Shown here: in pieces, positions 1 through 12,900 of the stretch
Position numbering within the stretch: the stretch's first letter is position 1
How the letters are laid out: each line of letters opens with the position of its first letter
Source of the DNA: Isoetes taiwanensis
Lineage: Eukaryota; Streptophyta; Lycopodiopsida; Isoetales; Isoetaceae
Length of the DNA stretch: 64,000 nt
Direction of reading: 5' to 3'
NCBI GenBank assembly: GCA_021234155.1
Contig: JAJEKV010000285.1
Location: 128,001-192,000, forward strand
Notes under the pieces: generated by a model
Told to the model about the DNA's origin: nothing
What the model saw: the letters and a program-made list of their open reading frames with translations, nothing else
The model's database searches: none
Position numbers and translations under genes: made by a program

Positions 1-2509
1 TTATAATCAGCTACCACTCTTTGAATCTTCACTTTAACGACTTATGAGAATTTCATGACCATTAAATTCACGGTTATATTGGTATGATTGTTCAAACCTT
101 GAAGAAATTGATCGTTTTTACAACACTTTAGAGTTGCAGTCTTCAATTTCGTAGCATAAAAGTGTCTAAACCTTACTAAATATAAAAATAATTTATATAT
201 TATGATAAAGCACATCGATTTGCATGTTTCCATGTTTAGCCATTATCATTTGATACCAGTTAAAGTCGTCAGACCCTATTTTGCTAAAAAAATGCTGCAT
301 GAGGTTGGAGAATTATTTCTCTCTTATTATTGGGTGGTTTTTTAATTCACATACTCAAAAAAGCATGTGGGCGACACATGTGCTGCACAGGTGCTGACTG
401 CCCTTCATTGCCCTTCAATTTGCCCTTCATTGCCCTTCCATAGCCCTTCATTGCCCTTCAAAAAATCATGAGTATTTTCTATTATATAAAGGATATAATG
501 AGCATATTAGTGATGCAAATGATGATGACATAAATTATTTGGTGAAGGTGCTTATATGTGCTGTGATGGTCAAAAAACTGGGTAGGTCAATAAAAAAGTT
601 ACCCTATTACAAGTTTTGGCTTAATTCTCATGACAATAAGTTCTTAACAATATGAGCTATAGTCTAAGGGATTTTTTAGATCTCCATACATTATATTAGT
701 GTTGTTATTAACTAAAGAAATTATCGTACAGAATTCAAAATAAAAATATAGGTTAAAGTGCTTCAATAAACCCTATCTATAAGTCTAACAAGGATTAAAT
801 GATGCATTCTACTTAACTCTATATAGGAATCTACTCTATCAACTTAAATATGGTGTACCTATAGTATAACCATGCATTATCTAGATCTAAATAAGGTCTA
901 ATATAACAGATAAACATATTAAAAGATTCAAAAGGTGCATTGATTACACGACGATAAGTCGAAAACTCAACAATGATGTAGCTAGTGATGGTTATTGATG
1001 AATAGAGGACAATATCACAAAGTTTATCCATGACTATAAATAAATAGATCAAAGGACTTTCCATATCTGTTTTTCTAGTTCATTTAAAAGATTAACTTAT
1101 TGCACTACATTTCTCCCATAAGCCTTTCAAATGATACAATATATGATAAAAACAAATATAGAGCTCCTTGCTGTGGTCTTATTAGAATAAAAATTAAGAA
1201 ACCTACTTATTTCTTACTACCATAAAGTTATTGATATGTGGATGCTCTAAAGTGCTATAGGACCATAATACATGTAGATCACCTTTTATGATATACTATA
1301 TATATCTCAAATTTCATGTTAGAATAGCATACTATATACAAGATTTGAATGTAATAGCCATGAACTATTTATAGGTCCAGGATTGGACCAGTTAGATTGG
1401 CTCGATTAATTTTATCCCCTACAATGATGCTACAACTTCTCATCTTCTATGAAATAACTTTTAAAAGGTGTAAATGGACGTCCACATACTTCAAAGTAGC
1501 CCTTAATTGCTTAGTTTTTGCTTTAACATGACTCTTTAAATAGACAACTCCACCTAGTCAACTAATGTTATCATATAGAATGTGGTATATGAAACTATAT
1601 TTCAAAGCATGTGGACCAATAATTGGCATTGCCATAGCAGTCTATCTTGATCTTCTATAATCATAGCTTTTCATATTTTTCCTTGGTTCATTTTGCATTG
1701 CTTTCTTAACTTTGGGAAGCTTTAAATATAGTTTTCGAAGTTCATCTTCAAGGCATTAGACATCAAATATAGAAAACATTGGATGATAATTTGGAAATAA
1801 TACCAAAAGATTTTCAAACCTAGCAATAGATATCTTTTATTGATAGAGCGTCTCATGAGCTACTAACATCCTAAAATTCAACTAAAGATTGATTAAGATA
1901 AAGAAGTTTTTGATTTAAAAAGAACCTATGGACCAGTAATGGTCTTAGGTACAGAAACATTTCATGATCATGCCTTTTGCTCTTTTTCTTTACTCGTTTT
2001 TGCATTGGTCACATATCCACACAAGCATTCAAATATGATTTTTTTCCAAGGTATACTATTTCAATAAATTCCTTCAAAGTTAACAAGATAAACATCAATT
2101 AAAAGTCACTCGAAATTGTTATTATAAATAAGAGCTAAAATTTAGAATTATAGACCAACAGATACCTTTTATACATGAAGCAGTTAGGCAACTACTTATA
2201 TACCAAATTTGAAGTAAAAAATTATTTCCATGCAAAAGTTGTAGAATTTTAATTGAAACAACCTTCAGGGAACCATTATTGGTCCACAGAAGACAGAAAA
2301 CAGTTTTGATCCTGTCATGTTTGACTGACTATATCTTCCTTCCTAGATTTCGGATTGGAACATGGTCTTTTGTATGTTCATCCTTATCTCGGATAGGAAA
2401 ATAGCATTATAATGAAAGAAAAAATTTGCTTTATTCAGACAGTTTTACATTATATAAACATGAAGAAAATAGGACTTGACCTCCCATGCACCAAGGAGAA
2501 ATGTTCGCC
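1..2509. other. AT-rich intergenic DNA, no gene recognised
   Basis: Open frames here are short, AT-rich and show no recognisable motif on either strand. The one visible structure is a run of imperfect direct repeats of TGCCCTTCAT at about 399-460. Nothing else is supported. Confidence 0.6.
399..460. repeat. short imperfect tandem repeat, TGCCCTTCAT-type
   Basis: Six or so copies of a 10-12 bp unit reading (T)TGCCCTTCA(T/A) lie head to tail with small spacers. A related word (GGGCACATGAAGGGC in the opposite sense) occurs near 5800 and 5900. No function is evident. Confidence 0.6.
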
Positions 2510-3826
2510 CCTCTTTGGGGCCCAGAACTTTTTTCGGGCGCTAGGGGTACTCTGCAGGCCAGCACAACCTACGGGGAACCTCACGGCGGTGCAATGGGAG
2601 CAGTACCTGCAACAGCTTTATGATCCCCCGGGAACACGGACAGATGTGCCCCCGCAACATGGCCCACCGCTGGTGATCACAGAAGAAGATGTCGAAGAGG
2701 GCTGCGGCTTGGCTAATGGGAAGGCAAAAAGACTTAGGCGGCCCGCAAAGCGAGTTGCTCAAGTGGGCGGGACAGCCCATGGTGCCCGATCCCTTCTTTG
2801 CAATGTTCAGTATTGCAAGAGGGTTTTCGGTCATGGACCACAAGCGAGGGTTGTTCCGATCTACAAGGCGGGGGACCCACACCGCCCGACCAATTACCGA
2901 ACCATCATGGTCATTTCGGTGTTTGCCAAGGCTGGCGCGGGCATTCTCGAATAAGCCGGTAAGATGGGCTTACACTTTCGGCTCCCGACTTGGCTTACTG
3001 TTTGTGTGATAAGCCCCGCCACTCGGGGGCTTGTTGGAAGGACAAGAGAGCCCGATGGGGGGTATTTGAATGTAGACGCACATAGGTGCATCCAGTACAC
3101 GAGCGCCCGCCCGGGATAGGCCGAGGGGGGTACTTGGACTCTTGTTTTCGGGAAGCTCGGGACCACCATGCTCACGGAACAGTAAAGATGGCACACTACA
3201 AACAAACACATAAACCCCACCACCGGGTTCGAGGCCCACTGGCTCTACTGCGTTCTCGGTTGCCCATGAAGAAGCGCGGGGATCATCAGCGTCCATTGAC
3301 GAGGGGCCCACCATCTTCGGCTTGAGATAGGTCGGTGGGTTGGAGAGCCGCCGGGGGCGGGCTTTGTCGGTGTTGCCGGCCGGGGTTGTTGAGGATGAAA
3401 GCCATGCCTTCCGAGTCCGCCCCTATATTTGATTCGGGCTCGCTACATTCTCTTGGTGCGACACAGTGCGCCCCTTGCGCTGAAGCTACAAGGTCTGTGC
3501 CGTCGGTTCGATCCCTTGGCTCCTACCTCTAGGAGGTTTTGGATCTACGGACTCACCTCCGCCCGAGCGCCTATCCGAGGTGCCGGGGAATTTCATGTAT
3601 ATGTATATTTGTATAGGCTGCCGCAAAGAAGTTTGTTCTTCGCGACGGTTTTTCCCTCCTAAGGGGGATTTTTTAATCCGGGTAGCAACGGGCTTGCTGC
3701 ACCCGTGTAATTTGGGTTCCATAGGCCGATTGGCCTCCGCGGACGATAAAAGAACCTTCCTTCCTTCCCTCCCTCCTTCTTCCCTCCCTCCCTCCCTCCT
3801 CCCTCCCTCCCTTCCTTCCTTCCCAC
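2510..3826 (+). pseudogene. decayed, internally deleted LINE (non-LTR retrotransposon)
   Basis: The translation near 2550-2950 matches the reverse-transcriptase region of the LINE at 7444-11121: QPTGN, QYLQQLYDP, the VVPIYKAGDPH motif and NYRTIMV all occur in the same order. From about 3130 to 3535 it matches that LINE's C-terminal region (LPMK, LCRCC and the final LGSYL). The catalytic palm and endonuclease are missing, so this copy is 5'-truncated and internally deleted, with frameshifts. It ends in the family's 3' block (3640-3750, including CCATAGGCCGATTGGCCTC and GGACGATAAAA) and a CCTT/CCCT-rich tail at about 3757-3823. Its GC content is far above the flanks. Confidence 0.85.
3640..3826 (+). 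repeat. LINE 3' end block with (CCTT)n-type tail
   Basis: This 3' untranslated block recurs, in reverse, at 7444-7590 and in diverged form at 24620-24817. Shared landmarks are GGTTTTTCCC, TTTTTTAATCCGGG, CCATAGGCCGATTGGCC and GTGGACGATAAAA-like. The simple-sequence tail differs between copies, as expected for target-primed retrotransposition by one family. Confidence 0.8.
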
Positions 3827-6800
3827 CCATGATTCACCTAAGTATAACTTTAAATTTTATGGGTATATGCATTTTTAACTATTTTTTCTGTGCAACATGA
3901 CTGCCATATATATTAATATGTAGAAAGGGTTCAACTGAATTTGATGTCATTGATTTTATATGTATTTTAAAGTGAACTATGCAAACGAACCATTTATAGT
4001 CCATCAAGGGACAACTCTAGTGTTACATATAATATGAAGTACTTGGATTAAGTAAAAGTCTAAAAGGCTTGATATGGTCGGATTATGATTTTCATGCACC
4101 CACTTGTGTATAGTATAAGCTTTATGGATACATCTAAACGTGATATCCTGGAAACAAATATTTGCAATTTAAATTTTAGCACCTGGATTTTTCCTTTAAG
4201 CACGAGTATTAAGGACCCAAAGGAATCCATTTAGGAAACTGCAGAACTTAGAGATAAATATTTGCTTTGGAGAAGGTATGGGATGATAGCTTAAGACTCT
4301 GATTATAGGTACAAATATGCAGACATAGTATAAGAGTGTAGTTAAGCCATGCAGATGTACTGGAGCATGTGCCAGCCTTTTAAATCACGATCTTAGAACA
4401 CATCTGTGAGAAAATGCTTTTATTAACGTGAAAATGTAAGGTACAATTTGGAAAAGTTTAATATACAACAAAAACTCTCTCCAAATACTAAAAATGAACT
4501 GTATTTTATCTTCGTGTAGAGTGTAGTGGACATAAAGTATGCACAGTAGCCCCATCAGGTCTGATGACCAGGCTAAGAGAAGGCCTGAAAGCAAGAACAA
4601 TGGCAGAATATATTTCAGGATTAGATATCAAGTACAATTGTGTTAACATGAGGATTAAACGATCATTAATTAGGCTGCTTTTGTCCATGTAAAAAATGTC
4701 ACCATGCTACATTTTGACCTGAAATCCACATTGTCCAACTAAATTTCAAGAGTCTTTGTGAGCATCTACATTGGCCATATATTGCTTCAATATTTGCATG
4801 TGACAAATCCACTTCATTTTGCAAAATTTTCTTTTTATATAAGACCGTTGAGCAAACTTTGAAGCAGTCCCCTTGGGCATCTAGGCAGTAACAGAAATGA
4901 ATTTCACATTGAGTTCACCATCAAGTAGCACTCAAATCACTCTATGTTGGATGGATAATGGTTTGAAAGTCTCATGTATTTAAATAGTAATAGTAACTAT
5001 TGTGCCTAGAAAATAATGCCTATATGATCTATTGTTTCGATATTGCATATTACTTCAAGCATAAGTGTTCATACATATAGAGCATGGCTCCAACTTGACC
5101 AACTACACAAACCCTAAATCAATAAGAAAGCATGGAAACAGAAGTGGATTTGACAATATATTGTTATTAATAATCTATTGTTGAGAAGTTGTAACGATAA
5201 TTTCACCATAGTAAAGACTTTGTGGTTGTAGTCTTCGCTACCGATGTGTGTCATAAGGGATGTAAATGTTAAGTGATGGAATGTAAATTATTGCATGGTT
5301 AAATATGGCTACAAATATATATACGAAGTGCATACATTATCCTTTTTTTAATTGAAGGCCTAGAAGTGCATACATTATCTATTGTCTAAATTTGAATTTT
5401 TCGGCCTGGAGAAAGACTTTTTAGCTTTTTTTCTTAGATGATTTCCCTAAGGTTTTGGGGATTTTTGCAGCCTGAAAAAAAATCCAATTTTCGAACATCG
5501 CAAAAAAATTTTTTGACTAGGATTTCTTTTACGCTTTCTAATATTGGGAATGCTCGCTGAAGGCTGACTAAATTAGGCATGATTGTGCAGGTGGTGATGG
5601 AGGCCTGATGCATGCTGGCCGGATTAGGATAGCTATGCAAAGTCTGTCAGAGCAGAACTCGTGATGTATTCAAATGGATGTACTAATGCGTACATCTAGA
5701 GTGCACTATTTCTGAGCCATTGATTTTAGCCTTTTTTTTTTCAATGGTCAACAACCAATGGCTCACAACAAAAGCCTTTTTTTGTGCGTGTGGTGCATAA
5801 TGGGCACATGAAGGGCCATTGATTTTAGCCTTTTTTTTTCAATGGTCAACAACCAATGGCTCACAACAAAAGCCCTCGTTTTGTGTGTGTGGTGCATAAT
5901 GGGCACATAAAGGGCGTGAAGGGCGCATGTAGTACAGTTTCCCCGCCGGCAACACATTTCTTATCATAACTTTTGATCCAGAGCTCTGTTTGAGATGATT
6001 TTTATTGCGTTGGAAAGTTCTCTCCGACATCTTTTTGATAGTGTATGATATGGGTATGTGTGGTTAAGTTATCTATGCTAAAACAGCAAATTTTCGGCCG
6101 GGTTTGGTAGGCTTTCACATCCTACCAGCTGATTAATATAGGATTGCGCTATTGGATATTGTTTTATGGCTCATTCCAAATGAAGCTTCCAAAAATTACC
6201 ATGCATTTTTAGATTTTGAGGCATTTATTAAGCAAATTCCAAGACTTCTAGATCCTTGTGCTAACAAGTAGAAAATTTTCCCACTTTAGTTTCTCACCAC
6301 AAGAATCCATGGAGGCCAAAGGCTGCTGTTAAATTCCAGTTGAAAAATGTTTGTGTATGGGTGTTGCAAACTTTATGACTTTCAGAATAATGGGATCAAT
6401 CTGCTCTATCTTTATGGTAACTTTTACTTATGTTCTATTTGTTTTATTGTGATCAAATTCAAAAGCTACAGGTGATGATAGCCTCAAATGAATTCTAGTT
6501 TTTTTCTGGTTTGAATTCTAAAATTTTTGTTTGTGCCTCTTTATTTTCTGTCCTTTCACTAATGCATCTTGCATTTGGATTTTAGTCATGACTTATCTGT
6601 TGGCCGCCTAATGTTTAGGGACTAGAATTGGCAAGAAAGCTTGAAACATATATAATTTGGCGTGTTGCAATGAGCAGGTTCACACTTTGCTTAAAGCTGT
6701 TTCAAATTAAATTCTTATTATCAAGCAAATGCTTAGTTTTATGTAGCTTCACATTCATTGAGTTTAAATGGTTGGACTCAAAGGCCTTAGTGCTAAAGCA

Positions 6801-7018
6801 AAACACATTTGCACTATTGAAACTTCATGTCATTAAGTTTAAATTGTTTGATTCAAAGTTGTTAGTGTTAAAATAAAGCACAAGGATATGCTGGGTTCAA
6901 TCCCCATGACATGACCTAACGGTCATCTTCTTAACAAATGTTCTTTATTCCATTGATAACTCTTCTAAATTACTTTAATAACCTGTTGACCTTTTTTGAG
7001 GCTCCATAATTGCTATAT
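3827..7018. other. intergenic, no gene recognised
   Basis: No frame longer than about 80 codons with recognisable content. The only structured part is a direct duplication at 5714-5918. Confidence 0.6.
5714..5918. repeat. direct tandem duplication, unit about 103 bp
   Basis: Two adjacent copies share GCCATTGATTTTAGCC, a poly-T run, CAATGGTCAACAACCAATGG, CTCACAACAAAAGCC and TGTGGTGCATAATGGGCACAT. The unit contains a short palindromic part, where CAATGGT faces ACCAATGG. No coding sense is seen. Confidence 0.8.
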
Positions 7019-7040
7019 GGGTGTAAATTCTATACTGGTG
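7019..7040 (+). repeat. left terminal inverted repeat of E2
   Basis: A perfect 22-bp match to the reverse complement of 29104-29125, preceded by ATAT. Confidence 0.8.
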
Positions 7041-7239
7041 ATCAAAAAAACGCGACAGCACCCAGCACCTAAAGCACTTGGATCCCGTCAGCCTTGTGTC
7101 ACGCAATTAATGCTGGCAGTTCCCGCGCCATAACCGTACGCCATAGCCATAAGCCATAGCTTTTAGTCGAACTTTCTCGCGCCATAGCCATAGCTTTTAG
7201 TCTGGGATTTTCTCGCGCCATAGCCATACCGAAAGACAA

Positions 7240-7443
7240 ATGGAAAGCATCAGAATGGCCGAAGCAGTGACAGTAGAAGATTTTGTGGAAATGCATGGAT
7301 TGTCGGATGATGGACTAATTCCGACTCCAAAAATGAAATATTTGGAGAAAAAAATCACCAAAGAAGATTGGCTATCAGTTTGGAGAGAGGAGATAAATTC
7401 CAGACACAGTATAAAAATCTCGCTGGTACAGCCACATCTGAAA
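7240..7443 (+). pseudogene. gene A, 5' part (residues 1-68), cut by a LINE insertion
   Basis: The frame opens with an ATG at 7240 (a second ATG is at 7255) and runs to residue 68, where the LINE tail begins. It is acidic and contains EDFVEMHGLSDDGLIP and DWLSVWREE. The frame resumes without shift at 21171: removing 7444-21170 joins codon AAA (HLK) to ATT (ICILP). The joined stretch aligns with the E1 copy near 11800-12070 (GLNNSGLLP, FLQVWKTP, LPGIYQ, GLTNNEVR), so the junction is supported by homology as well as by frame. I do not recognise this N-terminal domain. As it stands the gene cannot make a full product unless 13.7 kb is spliced out. Confidence 0.75.
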
Positions 7444-10400
7444 GAGAATGAGAATGAGAATGAGAATGATTTTTTATCGTCCACTGAGGCCAATCGGCCT
7501 ATGGGACCCATAAGGAGCGCAGCAAACTTATTACTGTCCGGGTTAAAAAACCCCCGCCCCGAAGGGTTTTCGAGGGAAAAACCGTGGCAGTAATAAGAAT
7601 GCTGTCAAACTGTACAAGTATACATCAATGTTTATATACATGTCAAGTGTGTGCCCGAGGACATAGCTGATCTCGCATGTCCATAACCTCCTGAAGATAT
7701 GATCCCAGCATCCGTACGGATGCTGTGCTCAATGTCACATGTAACGGCTGGCCAGGCCTGACCAACTCAGCATATTGTGTCCGAATTTGATCACATGCTG
7801 GGCAACTTTGAAGGGTATGAGATTCATCCTCAATGACTCCCATTTGGCAGCATTGACAGAGCCTGTCCTGGCGTGGCTCACCAATCCATCTGCATGTCTC
7901 AATTCGAAGATGATACAATGCGAGAATGGAGGCAATGAGTCTGCGCCTTTTCATGGGCAAGTGGGTACGCAGGTAGCATTGCGGGCCTCGTTCCAATGTG
8001 GGATTTATGTGGCGCTGATAGTGTGCTGTCTTGACCTGTTCAAGGGCATTGGCATCCCAAAGCTTGCTGAGGAAGCAATCGTCAAGATATTGCCTCAAAC
8101 TATGGCGATCTGCCTCTGTTTGCACATGTAATTCCATCTAGCCAACCATTGAGCTCTCTTTTTCCTCCAGCAGGCCTTGAGGCGCTGCGGCTCCATTGCC
8201 ATGATATAAGCTAGTTTAGGGAGACGAGCATCGTCCATATTGACCACCTTCCGAAAATAGACAATGTGGCGATCAGGGGGCCCCACTGAAGAGGCAAGAA
8301 TCCGTCTCTCTGCGGTAGAATTTGATATGGGACTGTGGACTTCACCCCTAGTGCTTTCGTACTAAGAAGGCTTTACGGACTGCTCCAAGTCATTCCAAGT
8401 AGCAAGTGATACCATTGGGCCCCATACTTCCACCCCGTATAAAAGGACAGGGCTCCACTAAGACCTTGAACAAAGGTGGATCGATGGGCCCAATCATACA
8501 ACTCCGCTCTATGACTATTGTTTTGCATTGCATATAGTGCCTTCCCACCCGTCACTTTGAGGCCGTATGGATGTGTCCCGGTGCATAGTAGAAGGAAACT
8601 CCACTCCCAAATATTTGTATGTGGATGCAACTTCCACATTTTGGCCTCGATGGCGAAGGAGGGACCCTCGGTGGCGTGAAGATGATATGAAAACCACCTT
8701 AGTCTTGGCGGGTTGACGCCAAGCATATCGGGCTTGGCGATGTATCGTGTCGTGGCATCGAGATGTCGTTGCATGTCCGCTGGTGTGTAAGCTAGGAGGT
8801 CCACATCATCGGCATATATTAACTATGTCGATGATCTCGATAGAGAAGGTGAGCTCCATCGCCCCCATTATCGGCAAGCCAGCTCTCTAATTGATCAATG
8901 TAAAGCCCAAACAATGTTGGAGAGAGAGGGCATCCCCGGACGAACCCCGTCATCGCTATCAAATGGTTGGCTTGTGCCGCGAACCGAACCGAAAGCATCT
9001 TTCAGATAGCACGCCTGCTTCGCATTACGCAAATCTACGGGAACCCCGTACCATTTGCGATCTTGCCCATAGTTTTTCCCGAGGCACAGTGTCAAATGCC
9101 TTCGCAAAATCCACAAAGCAACAATATAGATCCTGACGGCGGTTTCCTGCTGTCTTCAATCGAGAGTTATAGCGTGAAGATGTGGTCAATGGTTGAGTGT
9201 CCGGTCGAATCCGCACGGGTGAGGGCCCGCACCTGCTGCGTGCCCTTGACCCGTCAAGCCGCTGCTTTCGAGAATCAGCAAGCAATTTTGCAAACACCGA
9301 ACTGACCATGATTGTTCGATAATTGGCTGGGCAGTGTGGGTCACCTGCCTTATATATGGGAACAACTCTGCTATTGGTCCACTGCAGCGGGAAACCTTCC
9401 TGTAATGCCTTGTTGAACAAGGCGGTCAGCACTGGTATTATGGACGGCCCTGCCCACTTAAGCAATTCTGCCTGCATACCATCCAAGTCTGGGGCTTTCC
9501 CATTGGCAAGACGCTGCAAGCCTTGTTCCACGTCCGAATCTGTGATTTCCAGCACTGGGCCTTCTTGCAAGGGTAATGCTGCATGTGCACCCTGAGGGTC
9601 GTATAGCTGTTGCAAGTATTGTCTCCACTGCTCGGGAGTGATATTCCCTGTGGGCTGTACTGGCTTTCTAAGAACCCTTCGCCAGAAGGTCCTGGGATGA
9701 CGTTCCAGGAGGTAAAACATTTCCCTTTGATGCGCTGCAATGTACCTGGCTTTCTTAGCTTTAAGGAAGATGCGGTACTGTCTGACTGCATGTGGGCGTA
9801 AAGCAGGGTCTGTGACTTGGCGGAGCCAGCGTTTGTGTTCCTTGCACTCTGCATCAAACCATTGATTACGTGGGAAGGTTGTGTTCCTAGAGGTCCGTCG
9901 CGGGCGGCTTATCCCAAAGCACCTCTCTGCTGCAGTCTTAAGCACATCAGTCAGTCGTCCTGTCTGTTGCTCTAGTGTAGGATATTGCAAAATTTCTGCC
10001 AGGTCATCTATAAGCATCTGGGCATAAGCCCCTGCATGTTCATAATCCAATCGCAGCTGAGGCATGTGAGGAGTTGTTGCACCGGGGGTTCGCACAACCT
10101 GCCAAGCCAACTTCAAGTAAAGTGGTAAGTGGTGCGAAGTCGATCTCTTCATCCCTATTAGTTTGTTCCCACGAAAGTGCTTGACGACATGCATATCCTG
10201 CTCAGGCACCAGCACATAGTCCACCACACTAGATCCGCCCCCCTGGTTTTCCTGCCTACAAGTGCTCTTGCGAGTGGAAGGCCACTGTGCTAGTCCATTG
10301 CAGATTACCAGGTCAAAGATACTGCAGAGCAAAAGCAACTGTCGACCATAGCGCGTGACCTGATTGTCATCTGATGTCCGTGGCCAAGCTCCTTCTGCAG

Positions 10401-11121
10401 GATGCAACTGCAATATATCATCAGTCAAGGGATCAAATCTCATGGGTTGTTCTACCCCGGTGCGCGCATTGAAGTCTCCAAGGAGTATGACACTGCCCAA
10501 CTGCTTATGCTGCTGTATGTCATCATATAGATCGACATAGGGGTCCAGCCTATCCACATCCGAGTGGGTGTGATAGAAGTTGCTTTCTGCATGTGGAAAG
10601 TAGCAGGCTGCCACAAAGAGGGTCTGCTATCAATGGTTTTGCACACGCACCCACAGTGCACCGGTTGTGCTTGTCTGTCTTGAAGAAGGAGATTGATTGT
10701 GCCAAGGTTGTTCGGTAGTAGCAGGCAACCCCCCCATGCCCCCGCTTTCCTATGCAATCATTGAAGATTGAGTAGTGCTGGTATCCTGGCAAGTCATATA
10801 TCGTGGTCCCGTGATGCTCCCATATTTCCATGAGGAAGATGAGATCCATGTCTGCAGCAACTGAGTTGAGACTATCTCCCTTCTGCCATGGGAAGCCCCG
10901 ACAATTCCAGGAGACCATGCGGAGGCACAATTCCTATTTGTTGGCGGGGCGCGGGTGGAGATTCAATGGCGACGGCATGAAGGGGTGGGCGGCGGGAGCG
11001 ACCGAGATGTGCGAAAGCAAATGTAAGGTGAGGCAACTTGAGCGGTATGCGGCGGTCAAGGTGCGAAGCGGCGATGGTTGGCCGAGGTCACTGGAGGGTT
11101 AGCAAGATTTGTAGCAGCATT
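7444..11121 (-). mobile_element. full-length LINE inserted in gene A
   Basis: A minus-strand non-LTR element of about 3.7 kb. Its 3' end lies at 7444 with a (CATTCT)n tail on the minus strand. Its 5' end is at 21163, displaced by E1, which sits about 10 bp from that end (remaining piece CGGCGG, 21158-21163). The TSD TCTGAAA lies at 7437-7443 and 21164-21170. Order on the minus strand is a GC-rich 5' UTR of about 190 bp, one endonuclease-RT frame (10930 to 7643, frameshifted), a 3' UTR and the tail. Being almost complete at the 5' end is uncommon for a LINE copy. Confidence 0.85.
7643..10930 (-). pseudogene. LINE endonuclease/reverse transcriptase, frameshifted
   Basis: The N-terminus (10930 downwards) reads MVSWNCRG, the APE-type endonuclease start, followed by a catalytic-type LMEIWEH and, in the next frame, LLGDFNARTG. 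The reverse transcriptase follows: QPTGN, VEQGLQRLANGKAPDLDGM, VVPIYKAGDPH, NYRTIMVSSVFAKLLA and CFVDFAKAFDTVPR. The YADD active-site motif lies near 8805-8820 (IYADDVDLLAY) after a frameshift. The C-terminal part (8137-7643) has LPMKRR, a Cys/His cluster (LCQCCQMG, HTLQSCPAC) and ends LGSYLQEVMD. At least three frame breaks separate these blocks, so the copy is not autonomous. Such proteins nick target DNA and prime reverse transcription at the nick. Short plus-strand frames here are shadows. Confidence 0.88.
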
Positions 11122-11155
11122 GGGTCTAAGTTAATTGGGGTACAAAAGCACCCGT
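11122..11155 (+). repeat. left terminal inverted repeat of E1
   Basis: Pairs with 21118-21153. Twelve terminal bases match exactly, and a second 14-bp block matches after a 3-bp length difference. Confidence 0.7.
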
Positions 11156-11668
11156 CCGGACGCGCTGCTTTTCGTGCTTGGTCCGCTGTGCTTGGAGGTG
11201 CTTGGAGAGCGGGAACGCGATGATCCGTTTTTAGCAAATTGCTTCCGGATCGATGACATGGCTACCCGCAAAATCAAATTCAGTACAAAATCAATTTGGC
11301 GGGGTTGTTGTGAGATGGCGTGGAGAGTTAATAGGATTTGGCTATGGCGGGAAGCATGATCCGGTGTTGTACCCCTGAACAGAATTTTCTTTGTACAACA
11401 CGGTTTCTCTGTACAACACAATTCTCTGTACAACACAATTCTCTGTACAACACGATTCTGAATGGATCAATCAGCATCAGATTTAGATGAAGAAAAGTGA
11501 CTTCAAATTTTTCGGGAAGGGCCATCATGAAGGGCCTGGGGGTAGGCGCCTATCCATCACTTATGAAGGGTGGTTTTACACGCGTTCCGGAGTTCCTTCT
11601 GTTTGCTTTTTTGATTTCTTTCATTCGAACTTCTCTTTGATTTTAGGCTTCAAGTTTGTTGTATCAGA

Positions 11669-12481
11669 CATGGCACACTTAGACGCTTCAGCTGTCCCTT
11701 CAGGAGTAATTTTTTTTTTCCAAAAATGGCCAATTGGGTTGCTTGTTTTGCTTGCATTCTATTGAATTTGTGATTTTTTTTCTTTGCAGCTTCTTTTGCC
11801 AGGACAGAGTTTGAGTTTTGCAAAAACAGGGGTCTCAACAACTCTGGTCTATTGCCGAAAATGCTGAAGAAGTCTGATGTTTCAGACTCAGGCTTCTTGC
11901 AAGTCTGGAAGACTCCATTGGTGAAAGGAAAGGTTTATGTGAAGGAGGTGAGGCCCGAGTTTGAGTTTTTCTTTGCGGCAGACCGCTTGCCGGGGATATA
12001 TCAGTATGGCTTGACAAACAATGAAGTAAGGACATGCTTTGCCAGAGCATTTGCATGGTCTAACACCATGAAGCCACGCCTGAACCCTAACAACTATAAG
12101 GTAAACCGAGTCAGATTCTTTGCCGATTCGTTTAAATCTTCATAGGTAAAGAAAGGAAAAGGAGAGTGCAGCAAGTTTGAAGTGAACATACAAAACATCA
12201 TGACACACATAAAAGCGACTTGAGGAAGGAAGAGAACAAACTGGAAGGAGGCCTTTATTTTGTTAAGGGGACAGCAGACTTGATAGCATCTCAAATACAG
12301 GAAAAATCAAGTCAAAGAGAAGTGTTGGAAGGGTTGAATGAACCATCTGCTGAGAAGGACATCATCCAGAACTTTTTGAGGGAGGAAGAGACACTAAAAA
12401 GCCGCTCGAACAAACCTTGAAGAAATGCAACCCAGCAGATTTGCAGAACTTAAAATGTAAGATTGAAGATCTGAAGGAAGA
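11669..12481 (+). pseudogene. gene A homologue in E1, 5' part, decayed
   Basis: The clear coding block is about 11790-12100. It aligns with gene A across FCKNRGLNNSGLLP, FLQVWKTP, VRPEFEF, LPGIYQYGLTNNEVR, FARAFAWSN and NPNNYKVN. A plausible start is the ATG at 11669 (MAHLDASAVPSG) with an intron to about 11790. A donor (AAG/GTAAAC) follows NPNNYK at 12102. Downstream, 12145-12420 keeps a lysine/glutamate-rich coiled-coil composition but changes frame at least twice and contains stops. The CACTA insertion at 12482 cuts it, and removing that element lets KIEDLKED continue as IGNYQAEMSS. It is a pseudogene, but useful because it defines the N-terminal domain shared with gene A. Confidence 0.7.
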
Positions 12482-12494
12482 CACTACAAAATTA

Positions 12495-12900
12495 AAGCCC
12501 TGTTACGACGTCTATTACGACGTCCAGACGTCGTTTAGACGTCGATGATCGACGTCAAAACGTCGATAAACGACGCCTATTTCGACGTCGGGCGCCGATA
12601 AACGCGACCTTTATGCGTCGCTATACAGCGTCGCAACCGCGGGCGTCTTAAAGCGGCGACCGGCGTCGTTCAACGGCGCCAGCGACCTGCATTGGCACGC
12701 CACGCGGCCGGGCGCGCCAAGATGGGCGGCGGCGGCGAAAGTTTCGGCGGCGTAAGCGACCGCGTGTTTGACGTCGTTAAACGGCGTCACGCATTACATG
12801 GCGGCGACCACGCGGTCGGGCGACCCGGTGGCGTTACCCGGCGCCGTTCTCGGCGTGGCGACCACTTAAGCAACGTCGTTTAACAACGTTGCTTACGTGT
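12495..12900. repeat. left subterminal repeat array of the CACTA element
   Basis: Dense copies of GACGTC, CGTCGTTTA and GGCGTCG words in both orientations, in a GC-rich block next to the terminus. A related array is at the right end. Confidence 0.8.

Noticed and set aside
399-460. CRISPR-like or satellite array
   Set aside because: The units are only 10-12 bp, imperfect and without spacers; the setting is a eukaryotic nuclear genome.
3335-3662. GC-rich plus-strand frames as independent genes
   Set aside because: They are pieces of the decayed LINE C-terminus and 3' UTR in different frames.
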